From: Macrococcoides canis
Lineage (GTDB): Bacteria; Bacillota; Bacilli; Staphylococcales; Staphylococcaceae
NCBI RefSeq assembly: GCF_002119805.1
Contig: NZ_CP021059.1
Span: 744,001-808,000 of the forward strand
DNA: 64,000 nucleotides
Direction of reading: 5' to 3'
Position 1 is the stretch's first letter. The number at the start of each line of letters is the position of its first letter. A model generated the notes under the pieces. That model saw nothing but the letters and a program-made list of their open reading frames with translations. It was not told where the DNA came from and searched no databases. Below, in pieces: positions 10,212 through 18,790 of the stretch. Position numbers and translations under genes: made by a program.

Positions 10212-11600
10212 ATGAAAAGAATTTCAATTTTATTGATGATAGTACTGCTATCATTCAGCGCACATCCTGCACAAGCAGCAAGTCAGGACGAAATGCGTAT
10301 CTATAGTATTCTTACAGACAGATTTATGAATGGTGATGAAAATAATAATAAAGACATTCATAATGACGAAGACAATAACCTGCCATATGGCGGAGACTTT
10401 AAAGGTATCATCAATAAAGTAGACTATATTAAGAAGATGGGCTTTAATACGATTCATGTATCTCCGGTGTTTGACCATGAGAAGAATGACTATCTAGGGT
10501 ATAAGATTAACAATTATAATCAAATCTCTAAAACGTTCGGTGGAGAGAAGGACTTCAAACAGCTCGTTTATCTCGCACATAAAAATGATATGAAGGTCAT
10601 CGTGGACATGCCTGTTACAGCAACAGATGCATTTATTGCAGCAAAAGACACGAAGATGAATGCAATAGAGAAGTCGTATTACAAAGATACACCAATTATT
10701 GATTTAACGAATGAAGCAAATATTAAACGCTATAAGCAGCTGATGACGGACTTTGTAAATAAAACGAAAGTTGACGGATTATCCATGTACATGCTTCAGG
10801 ATAATATCGATATATCAAAAGTATTCCCGGATAATGTTACGAAGATAGCTATTACGAATAGTGACGTGAAAGTAACTGGTTATGATTATATTCAGACAGG
10901 AAAGACATCTGAGCAGATCGCACAGTCATTCAAGAATGTCGATCAGAATATCCCAGAAGCATACAATAAAAAAGAGCTACTCGCAGCAGATAACTTCTTT
11001 ACACCGCGTTTCACAAGCTATGCAGTAGCTGAAAATATGTTCCCGGGAACACGTATAAAACAGATGATGGGCTATCTGTTTGTGCAAAAGCAGCCCGTCA
11101 GCATGACTTACGGAACTGAGATTGCAATGAACGGGGAAAAACTTCCGGATACGCACCAGCTACTCGATTTTAGAACAGATAAAGAAGTGGTTGAATATTT
11201 AGAGCAGACGAGTGAAGTTTATCATAAGTATAAAGAAATGTTTGATGGTACTTCTAAAGTAATCTACAACGAAAAAGGTGAACAGCTTATCTATTTCGAT
11301 ACGGATAAAGTAGATTTCATCTATAATATTAACGATACAAGTAAATCTACGAACGTTAAACTGACGGACAAAGACATACCAGGCGATAAAATGCTGAGTG
11401 GATTACTTATCGGTGACAGAATCCATGTGAAAGACGGCAAGTTTAATTTGATAACGAACCGTGAAGAAACTGAGCTTTATGCGCTCATCCCACCACGTGG
11501 ATTGAACTTAGGATATGTGATCGCATCACTATTAACCATTGTACTATTTACAGCATTTATCATCGGTGCAGCAAGAAACAGAAAGAAACACGTACGATAA
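10212..11600 (+). CDS. Membrane-anchored GH13 (alpha-amylase family) protein, probably catalytically inactive
   Basis: A 462-residue exported protein with an N-terminal signal peptide (cleavage likely after AQA near residue 22), a GH13 barrel, and a C-terminal membrane helix (about residues 432-452) followed by a basic RNRKKH tail. GH13 opening motifs are clear: YSILTDRFMNGD (31-42), GGDFKGIINKVDYIKKMGF (60-78) and HVSPVF. The catalytic regions are not conserved. Region I reads VDMPVT instead of D.V.NH, region II reads VDGLSMYML with Tyr where the nucleophile Asp belongs, and region IV reads NFFTPRF instead of NHD. I infer a surface-exposed binding or scaffold protein rather than an amylase. 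It starts its own unit after the yisL terminator. Confidence 0.82.
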   Translation: MKRISILLMIVLLSFSAHPAQAASQDEMRIYSILTDRFMNGDENNNKDIHNDEDNNLPYGGDFKGIINKVDYIKKMGFNTIHVSPVFDHEKNDYLGYKINNYNQISKTFGGEKDFKQLVYLAHKNDMKVIVDMPVTATDAFIAAKDTKMNAIEKSYYKDTPIIDLTNEANIKRYKQLMTDFVNKTKVDGLSMYMLQDNIDISKVFPDNVTKIAITNSDVKVTGYDYIQTGKTSEQIAQSFKNVDQNIPEAYNKKELLAADNFFTPRFTSYAVAENMFPGTRIKQMMGYLFVQKQPVSMTYGTEIAMNGEKLPDTHQLLDFRTDKEVVEYLEQTSEVYHKYKEMFDGTSKVIYNEKGEQLIYFDTDKVDFIYNINDTSKSTNVKLTDKDIPGDKMLSGLLIGDRIHVKDGKFNLITNREETELYALIPPRGLNLGYVIASLLTIVLFTAFIIGAARNRKKHVR

Positions 11601-11627
11601 AATAATCTTATAGATAGAGTGATACGA

Positions 11628-11659
11628 AGACAATCAGTGGATGCTGGTTGTCTTTTTTT
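11628..11659 (+). terminator. Terminator after the GH13 gene
   Basis: AGACAATCAG pairs with CTGGTTGTCT around a six-base loop and is followed by a run of seven T residues. It lies just before the 40-bp repeat array, so the array is outside the main upstream transcript. Confidence 0.85.
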
Positions 11660-11680
11660 ATGGAAAGTGGCGCATAGAGT

Positions 11681-12120
11681 GGTGCGGGAAATAGGAACGG
11701 GAAGTAGGTACGGGTGCCCAAACAGAGCGCGGTATGTGCAGAAAGTGGCGTGGGCGCCCAAACGAAGCGCGGTACGTGCAAAAAGTGGTGTGGGCGCCCA
11801 AATGGAGCACGGTACGTGCAAAAAGTGGCGTGGGCGCCCAAAAAAAGCGCGGTAAGTGCAGAAATAGGCGTGAGCGCCCAAAAAAAGCGCGGTAAGTGCA
11901 GAAATAGGCGTGGGCGCCCAAATGGAGCGCGGTACGTGCAAAAAGTGGTGTGGGCGCCCAAACGGAGCGCGGTACGTGCAAAAAGTGGCGCGGGCGCCCA
12001 AACGGAGCGTGGTATGTGCAGAAAGTGGCGTGGGCGCCCAAACGGAGCGCGGTATGTGCAAAAAGTGGCGTGGGCGCCCAAACGAAGCGCGGTACGTGCA
12101 GAATAATATTAAAACGCCCA
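11681..12120. repeat. Tandem array A: 40-bp units, about nine full copies plus degenerate ends
   Basis: From 11721 to 12080 nine 40-bp units run head to tail without spacers. A diverged unit precedes them (11681-11720) and a half unit follows (12081-12120). Each unit carries the palindrome TGGGCGCCCA (or a one-base variant), then a variable part with AGCGCGGTA, then TGTGC or CGTGC and a short A-run with GTGG. Unit G+C is about 26 of 40 bases, far above the neighbouring genes. The array lies between convergent genes (GH13 protein and cdr) and stops at the cdr terminator, whose ACGCCCAAA arm resembles the repeat core. Several long reading frames cross it on both strands only because the unit lacks stop codons. 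Confidence 0.93.
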
Positions 12121-12141
12121 AACTGACAACAGTTCGGGCGT
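12111..12141 (-). terminator. Terminator of cdr
   Basis: ACGCCCAAACTG pairs with CAGTTCGGGCGT with one mismatched pair. On the minus strand the stem is followed by TTTT and AT-rich sequence. The terminator at 30337-30372 after array B has a closely similar stem. Confidence 0.75.
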
Positions 12142-12177
12142 CTTCATTTTTCATACTTCATCTTTTATCATAAACTA

Positions 12178-13494
12178 CTATTTCGCTTTATACCCGAGCA
12201 TATTAATAATATCTTTCGGGCTGGAGTAATCTGGATGATAAGCAACTTCGATATCTTTAAAATCATAGATTGTTAATCCACCGATTATTGCAGTTGAGAC
12301 AACATCGATTCTTTTATCAACACCGCTTTTTCCTGCTGCACTTGCTGATAATATTTTGCCTGTTGATTGTTCATAATAGACAGTCATAGTTAGAGGTGTA
12401 CTGTATGGCATATATCCAGCCTTATATTTCTGGGTCTGAGAGACTTTTGCAATATTATCCATTTCTAGAACTAGTGTTTCTGGCAAACCTACTGATGCAT
12501 ATGTATGATCGAATAGTCGAAGAATATTGCTGCCAAGTAATCCTTTAAATGCTTCTTTATCTTTATGGAATAAGTTATGAGCAATAATCGAAGCCGCACG
12601 ATGTGTTCCCCATGCAAGTGCAATTGTTGCTTTCTGATCTACGTGACGATAGAACGTTTCAATTGCATCACCAAGTGCAAAGATAGATGAGTTGCTCGTT
12701 TCAAAATATGGATTGACCTTTATATAACCTTTATTGTTGAGCTCGAGTGTATCACCGATAAACTTCGTGTTTGGCTTCAGTCCGAGTGCTGTAATGATGA
12801 TATCAAATGTTTCGGTATCACCTGATTTAAAAGTGACAGTGCGCTCGTTAATACTGACAACCTCATCTTCTAGTTTCAGATTAATACCGTTATCTTCAAG
12901 TACTTGTGGAATCGTATCTGTAATATCCCGACTCATCTGTTTTAAGAAGTGACTGCTACGATGTACGAGGGTCACATCCAGCCCACGATGCTTTAAATTT
13001 TCTGCCATCTCGAGACTAATATATCCGCCACCTACTACTAGTGCGCGCTTCGCATTCATACGTCCGATATACTGGTCAATCTTATCCGTATCTTCTAGGT
13101 TGCGCAGCTGAAATACATGATCGTGTCTGTATAGATCTGGTACGACCTGACTTGCTCCAGGTGATAGAATCAAGTAATCATATGTATCGGTCTGTGTTTC
13201 ATCAGTACGATGATTATAAATTTCGATTTTCTTTTCTTCTGGAAATAAACGTGTCACCTCATGATATGTGTGCACTTGAATATTACGGTTATCATTGAAG
13301 GTATCTGGTGTTGCCATAACGATATTATCACGGGAACCTACTGTTTCTCCGATATAATAAGGTAAACCACAGTTTGCATAGCTCATATCACGATCTTTTT
13401 CGTAAATAACGATCTCAGTATCTGCATCGAGTCTTCTAATTTGAGAGGCAACTGTTGCACCACCTGCAACAGCGCCCACTATAATAATCTTCAT
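12178..13494 (-). CDS. cdr: CoA-disulfide reductase
   Basis: FAD-dependent pyridine nucleotide-disulfide oxidoreductase of 438 residues that reduces CoA disulfide with NADPH, maintaining CoA as the main low-molecular-weight thiol in staphylococci. The N-terminal FAD-binding GAVAGGATVA motif is followed by the single active-site cysteine in SYANCGLPYY (Cys42). The NAD(P)-binding motif appears as VVGGGYISLEMAE, and the second FAD motif as FALGDAIE. The start codon overlaps the last base of the upstream HAD gene, so the two are co-transcribed on the minus strand. Confidence 0.93.
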   Translation of the reverse strand: MKIIIVGAVAGGATVASQIRRLDADTEIVIYEKDRDMSYANCGLPYYIGETVGSRDNIVMATPDTFNDNRNIQVHTYHEVTRLFPEEKKIEIYNHRTDETQTDTYDYLILSPGASQVVPDLYRHDHVFQLRNLEDTDKIDQYIGRMNAKRALVVGGGYISLEMAENLKHRGLDVTLVHRSSHFLKQMSRDITDTIPQVLEDNGINLKLEDEVVSINERTVTFKSGDTETFDIIITALGLKPNTKFIGDTLELNNKGYIKVNPYFETSNSSIFALGDAIETFYRHVDQKATIALAWGTHRAASIIAHNLFHKDKEAFKGLLGSNILRLFDHTYASVGLPETLVLEMDNIAKVSQTQKYKAGYMPYSTPLTMTVYYEQSTGKILSASAAGKSGVDKRIDVVSTAIIGGLTIYDFKDIEVAYHPDYSSPKDIINMLGYKAK

Positions 13495-14309
13495 TACGAC
13501 ACCTCCAGATTAAAGTATTGAATAAGAAACTTCGCTATCCCATCTTCATTGTTTGAGGCAGTAATTTCATCTGCAATAGATTTAAGTTCATCGATTGCAT
13601 TACCCATAGCAACGCCAGTCCCGGCATATTTGATCATTTCATTGTCATTATCCTCGTCACCAAAAGCAATAATATGCTCACGTTTAATATTTAAATATTC
13701 ATGACAGATTTTTACTCCGACAGCTTTGCTGATCCCTTTCTTAACAATTTCAATAACTGGAAAAGGTGCTCCCCAGCGGCGATGTTCTAATCTGTCAGCA
13801 TAGATTTCATCAAAATGCTTATAAATATTTGGAATCTCGGATTCTTCTGCCTGGATAAGAATCGTTGTCGGAGGTTCTGTAATATTTTCCAGCAGATCCC
13901 CAATCTTGATGACAGGGTTACCCATACTGAATCCTTCAAATAAATATTCATCGTGATAATGTAAAAAAACATTATCTTTAATTTCAGCGACGATATTCTT
14001 AATATTAAGGTGCGGTATTTTAGAGAAGATTTCTCTTGCTACTTCAAAGTCTAAAGTTTCATGAAATGTCTCAAAGTTCATATCGCACGGATGATGCACG
14101 AACGCACCATTGAAATTAACAATCGGTGTATCCAGATCAAGCTCGTTATAATAAATTTGACTGGCACGGTATGGACGTCCTGTCGAAATAATAAATTTAT
14201 GGCCTTGAGCCTGCAGCATACGGATGACCTTCTTCGTTAACGGTGTGATCTCCTGCTTGCTATTAAGTAACGTTCCATCTAGATCCAGACAGATTAAATG
14301 CTGTTCCAT
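13494..14309 (-). CDS. Cof-type HAD superfamily phosphatase
   Basis: Cytoplasmic HAD-IIB hydrolase of 271 residues. Motif I DLDGTLLNS carries the nucleophile and acid Asp residues, motif II is the ISTGRP threonine/serine region, Lys lies in IVKKGISKAVG, and motif III/IV is FGDEDNDNEM. The family dephosphorylates sugar phosphates, nucleotides or FMN; the substrate cannot be read from the sequence. AAGGAGT lies before the ATG. It is the first gene of a two-gene unit with cdr and diverges from sufT across about 85 bp. Confidence 0.88.
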   Translation of the reverse strand: MEQHLICLDLDGTLLNSKQEITPLTKKVIRMLQAQGHKFIISTGRPYRASQIYYNELDLDTPIVNFNGAFVHHPCDMNFETFHETLDFEVAREIFSKIPHLNIKNIVAEIKDNVFLHYHDEYLFEGFSMGNPVIKIGDLLENITEPPTTILIQAEESEIPNIYKHFDEIYADRLEHRRWGAPFPVIEIVKKGISKAVGVKICHEYLNIKREHIIAFGDEDNDNEMIKYAGTGVAMGNAIDELKSIADEITASNNEDGIAKFLIQYFNLEVS

Positions 14310-14394
14310 AAAATAACTCCTTTAGTTGTATTTCGTTTATATGTTTATTAATTTCTGATATAGTAAGTGTATAATAAACTTTGAGGTGATACAA

Positions 14395-14703
14395 ATGGAA
14401 GAAGCTATGAAAGACAGTATAATGGGCGCACTTGAAAACGTTATCGACCCTGAGCTGGGTATTGATATCGTTAACTTAGGATTAGTCTACCATGTGGATA
14501 TGGATGAAGATGGACTATGTACAGTTGAAATGACTTTAACATCAATGGGCTGCCCGATGGGACCCCAAATTATTGATCAGGTGAAGACAGCATTAGGTGA
14601 ATTGCCTGAGATTAAAGAGACGGAAGTCAACATCGTATGGAATCCAGTATGGAATAAAGATATGATGAGCCGCTATGCGAAAATTGCATTAGGTGTAAGC
14701 TAA
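14395..14703 (+). CDS. sufT: MIP18/DUF59 family iron-sulfur assembly protein (SufT/YitW-like)
   Basis: A 102-residue protein of the MIP18 (DUF59, PaaD-like) family. The signature DPELGIDIVNLGLVY and the cysteine loop TSMGCPMGPQI are both intact. In S. aureus SufT helps mature iron-sulfur proteins under high demand. The start is the ATG at 14395 after GAGGTG at 14383-14388; the upstream in-frame GTG at 14386 overlaps the ribosome-binding site. A likely -10 box (TATAAT) lies near 14371. The gene stands alone and is followed by a tandem palindromic repeat. Confidence 0.87.
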   Translation: MEEAMKDSIMGALENVIDPELGIDIVNLGLVYHVDMDEDGLCTVEMTLTSMGCPMGPQIIDQVKTALGELPEIKETEVNIVWNPVWNKDMMSRYAKIALGVS

Positions 14704-14970
14704 GGACGTGACACGAGCGTTCAGACACGAATAAAATCATGAAAATCTGGCAGGAAATGTTTTTTGTTTCCAGCCAGATTTTTGATTTTTGGAAGTGTCT
14801 GCTCGTGGAACGCCGTAAATAAAAGGACGGGACACGAGCGTTCAGACACGAATAAAATCATGAAAATCTGGCAGGAAATGTTCTTTGTTTCCAGCCAGAT
14901 TTTTGATTTTTGGAAGTGTCTGCTCGTGGAACGCCGTAAATAAAAGGACGTGACACGAGCGTTCAGACAA
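14704..14970. repeat. Tandem 121-bp nested palindromes (two full units and a partial third)
   Basis: Units start at 14704 and 14825 and a truncated one at 14946, each opening with GGACG.GACACGAGCG. Inside each unit a long hairpin is formed by AAAATCTGGC and AGGAAA pairing with TTTCC and AGCCAGATTTT. The flanks CACGAGCGTTCAGACAC and GTGTCTGCTCGTGGAACGCC are imperfect inverted repeats enclosing it. The two complete units differ at very few positions. The block fills the convergent spacer between sufT and fnr and is the only content there apart from the terminator that follows. Confidence 0.92.
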
Positions 14971-14974
14971 CATT

Positions 14975-15018
14975 AAGCAAAGCCTCCGATTCTAAAGAGA
15001 ATCAGAGGCTTTGCTTAT
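14975..15018. terminator. Bidirectional terminator overlapping the fnr stop codon
   Basis: AAGCAAAGCCTC and GATTCT pair with AGAATC and GAGGCTTTGCTT around an AAAG loop. The right arm includes the fnr stop codon at 15015-15017. T residues exist in the sense direction and A residues on the other side, so it can serve both convergent genes. Confidence 0.85.
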
Positions 15019-15710
15019 TCTATCCTGCATATATTTATCGGACAGTTTTCACAGTTAATCTCATCCTTTAAATAGTCGATATCTTTTATGGTGATTTTCT
15101 TGCCATTTGTTTCGATAACATCCTTCTGCTTAAGTTCACTGATGATACGATTGACACCTTCACGTGTTGTACCTCCGAAGTTCGCCAGTTCATTATTTGT
15201 CAGATCGATATTGAGCTTGATGCCTTCGTCTGTTTCAACGCCGTATGTATTTGTGAGACGTATCAAAGTAGAATATACAGCACCTTTTTTACCTAATGTA
15301 TAAAGGTCACGTAACTTATATTCTTGTTTCTCATTTTCATTTTGAATAAATAAGAGCCACTCATAGTTCAGTACTTCATCGTTAAGTATCGCAGACTCAA
15401 ATGTCGCTAAGTCCATCTTATATATTGTTGTCTTCGTCTTCGTCTTTGCAAAAAGTGCATGTTTCTTATTGCCACAGAACAAAGTGTTCACACCGAATAG
15501 GTTACGTCTGCCAAGCAATTTTAAATTAAATTCCTTGCCATCTTCTAGTACACGATGTATTACGACATTTCCAGTCTTTATAACATAGATTGAATCAATT
15601 GGATCTTCTGCCTGAAAGATATATTGATTTGCATCGAAGGTTTCTATCTTTCCTTCTTCCATGATGTAGTTGACGATGCTTGTAGCTTCGTGAAATGCAG
15701 ATTGAACCAT
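15015..15710 (-). CDS. fnr: Fnr-type oxygen-sensing transcriptional regulator (Bacillus type)
   Basis: Crp/Fnr family regulator of 231 residues with a cyclic-nucleotide-type beta-barrel, a dimer helix and a helix-turn-helix ([21 protein letters not shown]). The C-terminus reads CENCPINIC (Cys220, Cys223, Cys228), the C-x2-C-x4-C arrangement that binds a [4Fe-4S] cluster in Bacillus subtilis Fnr. The fourth ligand there is an Asp in IRDL, and Asp135 is present here in [13 protein letters not shown]. Such proteins activate anaerobic respiration genes when oxygen is low. I chose the ATG at 15710 because AAGGTG precedes it, although the frame is open further upstream. It diverges from clpB. Confidence 0.92.
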   Translation of the reverse strand: MVQSAFHEATSIVNYIMEEGKIETFDANQYIFQAEDPIDSIYVIKTGNVVIHRVLEDGKEFNLKLLGRRNLFGVNTLFCGNKKHALFAKTKTKTTIYKMDLATFESAILNDEVLNYEWLLFIQNENEKQEYKLRDLYTLGKKGAVYSTLIRLTNTYGVETDEGIKLNIDLTNNELANFGGTTREGVNRIISELKQKDVIETNGKKITIKDIDYLKDEINCENCPINICRIE

Positions 15711-15795
15711 TGTTTTCACCTTCTTACTGAACTTTTTCAAATTTGTATTTATTATAACATAACAAATTTCAACTTTTGTATACGAACCGTAATAT

Positions 15796-15824
15796 TTGTA
15801 TTCTGCTATAAAACATTTTATAAT
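15796..15824 (+). promoter_or_regulatory. Sigma-A promoter of clpB
   Basis: TTGTAT (15796-15801) and TATAAT (15819-15824) are separated by 17 bases. This places the transcription start near 15831, directly before the CtsR operator. Confidence 0.7.
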
Positions 15825-15832
15825 ATTATTAT

Positions 15833-15849
15833 AGTCAAAGAAGGTCAAA
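15833..15849 (+). promoter_or_regulatory. CtsR operator upstream of clpB
   Basis: AGTCAAA, a three-base spacer GAA, then GGTCAAA. This is the direct heptad repeat bound by the class III heat-shock repressor CtsR. It overlaps the predicted start of transcription, where binding would block clpB expression. Confidence 0.9.
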
Positions 15850-15863
15850 CAGGGGTGAATGAA

Positions 15864-18446
15864 TTGAATATAGAACAGATGACATTTAATGTGCAGAGTG
15901 CGTTAGAGCAAGCTCAGCATAAAGCGAGAGAAGATAAGTTACAGGCGATTGAAAGTGAACATGTTCTTAAGTACTTTGCTAAAACAGCTGATAGTATGCT
16001 CGTGACTGTGTTCGAACGTGCGAATCTGGATATTTCTGAATATAAATCGTTATTACAAGATGCACTGGACAAGTTGCCTCGTGTAGAAGGTAATGTGCAG
16101 TATGGACAGTATATTGCAAGTAATCTTAGCGAAATGATCAGTCGGGCTGAAGCGCTCATGACAGAAATGGATGATCAGTATGTATCCGCAGAACATATCA
16201 TTTTAGCTGCAGTTGAAGTACACGAGGTTACACGTAATTTCGTAGGGAATAAGAAGGAAGTTATCAAAGAAATCATTATGAACATAAGAGGGGGAAATCA
16301 TGTGACAACACAAAACCCAGAAGTACAGTATGAAGTATTGAAGAAATATGGTCGAGATCTCGTAGAAGAAGTACGTAACGGTAAGATGGATCCGGTCATC
16401 GGCCGTGATGATGAAATTCGTAATACGATTCGTATATTAAGCCGTAAGACAAAGAACAATCCGATATTAATCGGTGAACCAGGTGTCGGTAAGACAGCGA
16501 TTGTTGAAGGGCTTGCACAGCGTATCGTGAAGCGAGATGTGCCTGATAGTCTATTAGATAAGACAATCTTTGAGCTTGATTTGTCAGCACTTGTTGCAGG
16601 TGCAAAGTTCCGTGGGGAATTTGAGGAACGTTTAAAAGCAGTTCTTAAAGAAGTTAAGGAGTCTGACGGTAAAATTTTATTATTCATCGATGAGATTCAT
16701 ATGCTTGTCGGTGCCGGTAAGACAGATGGTGCGATGGATGCAGGAAATATGTTAAAGCCGATGCTTGCACGTGGTGAACTGCATTGTATCGGTGCCACGA
16801 CATTAAATGAGTATCGTGAATATATCGAGAAAGATTCTGCGCTTGAACGCCGATTCCAGAAGGTCAACGTGAAGGAACCGGACCTTGAGGATACGATCTC
16901 GATATTACGTGGTCTGAAAGAACGTTACGAAGTGCATCATGGTGTCCGTATACAGGATAATGCACTTGTGGCAGCTGCAGAATTATCAGATCGATATATT
17001 ACAGATCGCTTCCTGCCAGATAAGGCGATTGACCTAGTCGATCAGGCATGTGCAACAATTCGTACGGAGATGGGCTCAAATCCGACAGAACTTGATGCGG
17101 TCAATCGTCGTGTATTACAGTTAGAAATTGAAGAGAATGCATTGAAGCATGAAAGCGATGCGAAGTCAGAAGCAAGACTGCATGAACTTCAAAGAGAGCT
17201 CGCAGATGAGAAAGAGCGCCAGCAGATGTTAAGTGCAAAAGTTGAGAAAGAGAAAGAACAAATCAGCGTTGTACAAAAGAAACGCGCTGAACTTGACGAT
17301 TATCGTAAGCAGCTTGAAGAAGCACAGAGTAACTATAATCTTGAGAAAGCGTCTGAACTGCAATATGCTAAGATACCAGCTGTAGAAAAAGAACTTGCAC
17401 AGCTTGAATCTGAGCTGCATGAAGAAACGAAAGGTACAGACCGACTGATTCGTGAAGTAGTGACGGAAGAAGAAATCGGCTATATCGTGTCTCAATGGAC
17501 AGGTATTCCGGTGAACAAGCTTGTAGAATCAGAGAAAGATAAACTATTACGTCTTTCTGATATTCTGCATGAGCGTGTCGTTGGTCAAGATGAAGCGGTC
17601 GACTTAGTATCTGATGCGGTCATCCGTGCGCGTGCAGGCATAAAGGATCCGAACCGTCCGATCGGTAGCTTCCTTTTCTTAGGGCCAACGGGTGTCGGGA
17701 AGACAGAACTTGCAAAAGCATTAGCAAGTACATTGTTTGATTCAGAGAAACATATGGTAAGAATCGATATGAGTGAATATATGGAGAAACATTCTGTGAG
17801 CAGATTAATCGGTGCGCCTCCTGGTTATGTAGGACATGAAGAAGGTGGTCAGCTGACTGAAGCGGTGCGCAGAAATCCGTATACAGTACTGTTACTCGAT
17901 GAGATTGAAAAGGCCCATAGCGATGTATTTAACGTGCTGCTTCAATTGCTTGATGAAGGACGATTAACAGATTCTCGCGGACGTAACGTCGACTTTAAGA
18001 ATACGATCGTTATCATGACAAGCAATATCGGGTCTCAATACTTATTAGAGGGTATCGACAATGGTGAAATTACAGAGGAAGCGAGAAACAATGTTACAGC
18101 TGCACTGCATCAGTACTTTAAACCTGAAATACTGAACCGTATGGATGATATCATTATGTTTAAACCATTATCTAGAAATGATATGACATTTATCGTTGAT
18201 AAGATCGTTAACCAGCTTAACGTGAGATTGATCGGTAACGGTGTACGTGTTCATCTAACAGATACAGTGAAAACATGGATCGCTGATGCTGCGTATGAAC
18301 CACAGTTCGGTGCACGACCACTGAAACGTTTCGTGCAGAAGGAAATCGAGACGCCGCTTGCAAAATTACTGATAAAAGAAGATTATGCTGAAGGCACTGA
18401 AATTACGATCGATAGAGTAGATGGTGAAGTTGTATTTAAAGCATGA
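15864..18446 (+). CDS. clpB: ATP-dependent disaggregase ClpB
   Basis: Hexameric AAA+ chaperone (860 aa) that works with DnaK to rescue heat-aggregated proteins. An N-terminal Clp repeat domain is followed by the first nucleotide-binding domain with [10 protein letters not shown], a long coiled-coil middle domain ([19 protein letters not shown] onward), and the second domain with [10 protein letters not shown] and the DEIEKAH Walker B. The TTG at 15864 is the preferred start because [14 protein letters not shown] then aligns with the usual ClpB N-terminus and AGGGGTG lies at proper spacing; the GTG at 15855 is an alternative. The CtsR box upstream predicts heat induction. Confidence 0.96.
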   Translation: MNIEQMTFNVQSALEQAQHKAREDKLQAIESEHVLKYFAKTADSMLVTVFERANLDISEYKSLLQDALDKLPRVEGNVQYGQYIASNLSEMISRAEALMTEMDDQYVSAEHIILAAVEVHEVTRNFVGNKKEVIKEIIMNIRGGNHVTTQNPEVQYEVLKKYGRDLVEEVRNGKMDPVIGRDDEIRNTIRILSRKTKNNPILIGEPGVGKTAIVEGLAQRIVKRDVPDSLLDKTIFELDLSALVAGAKFRGEFEERLKAVLKEVKESDGKILLFIDEIHMLVGAGKTDGAMDAGNMLKPMLARGELHCIGATTLNEYREYIEKDSALERRFQKVNVKEPDLEDTISILRGLKERYEVHHGVRIQDNALVAAAELSDRYITDRFLPDKAIDLVDQACATIRTEMGSNPTELDAVNRRVLQLEIEENALKHESDAKSEARLHELQRELADEKERQQMLSAKVEKEKEQISVVQKKRAELDDYRKQLEEAQSNYNLEKASELQYAKIPAVEKELAQLESELHEETKGTDRLIREVVTEEEIGYIVSQWTGIPVNKLVESEKDKLLRLSDILHERVVGQDEAVDLVSDAVIRARAGIKDPNRPIGSFLFLGPTGVGKTELAKALASTLFDSEKHMVRIDMSEYMEKHSVSRLIGAPPGYVGHEEGGQLTEAVRRNPYTVLLLDEIEKAHSDVFNVLLQLLDEGRLTDSRGRNVDFKNTIVIMTSNIGSQYLLEGIDNGEITEEARNNVTAALHQYFKPEILNRMDDIIMFKPLSRNDMTFIVDKIVNQLNVRLIGNGVRVHLTDTVKTWIADAAYEPQFGARPLKRFVQKEIETPLAKLLIKEDYAEGTEITIDRVDGEVVFKA

Positions 18447-18457
18447 TGATGTAAATA

Positions 18458-18497
18458 AAGAAAGAGCTAAAGACTTATGTCTCTAGCTCTTTCTTCT
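18458..18497. terminator. Bidirectional terminator between clpB and yjzD
   Basis: AGAAAGAGCT with AAGAC pairs with GTCT and AGCTCTTTCT. It is flanked by A- and T-rich bases on both sides and lies between convergent genes. Confidence 0.8.
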
Positions 18498-18508
18498 GTT
18501 CATACATA

Positions 18509-18703
18509 TTAATGTTCTTCGTGATGTGGTACTGGTTCGTTCGGAATAATGTGTGCAATAATAATTGCAAGAATACCGACGATAACGCCCATAATCGATG
18601 CAAATGGTAAGTTCAGATCTTGTCCGCCACCTAGACTCATTAAAACGAAGTTAATCATTTGAACAAGAATGAAAGCCCACACAAATGTGAAAATATAATT
18701 CAT
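18509..18703 (-). CDS. yjzD: YjzD family small membrane protein (DUF2929)
   Basis: A 64-residue protein with two membrane helices (FTFVWAFILVQMINFVLM and FASIMGVIVGILAIIIAHII) and a histidine-rich C-terminus. Length, pattern and position next to the fabH region match Bacillus YjzD of the DUF2929 family; the function is unknown. GGGGGA lies before the ATG. Confidence 0.8.
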   Translation of the reverse strand: MNYIFTFVWAFILVQMINFVLMSLGGGQDLNLPFASIMGVIVGILAIIIAHIIPNEPVPHHEEH

Positions 18704-18790
18704 AATATTTATCCCCCAACTTTATTCTATATAGTTTATTATAAAAGAGTAGCATAAAAAAGTATACCTTATTTTAGAAAGGAAGGTATT

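Noticed and set aside
11681-12120. CRISPR array
   Set aside because: The 40-bp units are contiguous with no unique spacers, and no cas genes are present. Array B fails for the same reasons.
11477-12173. Long open frames crossing array A on both strands, encoding repeated APTP/FCTYRA or KKWRGRPNGARYVQ-type peptides
   Set aside because: The 40-bp unit simply lacks stop codons in most frames; frames are open on both strands, lack ribosome-binding sites and overlap terminators and the GH13 gene.
15711-15848. A 46-residue N-terminal extension of Fnr
   Set aside because: It lies across the clpB promoter region, has no ribosome-binding site and has no counterpart in Bacillus Fnr, while AAGGTG precedes the ATG at 15710.
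15624-15863. An 80-residue N-terminal extension of ClpB from the longest open frame
   Set aside because: It would run through the promoter and CtsR operator and antisense to the fnr start; ClpB proteins begin at the MNIEQMT position.
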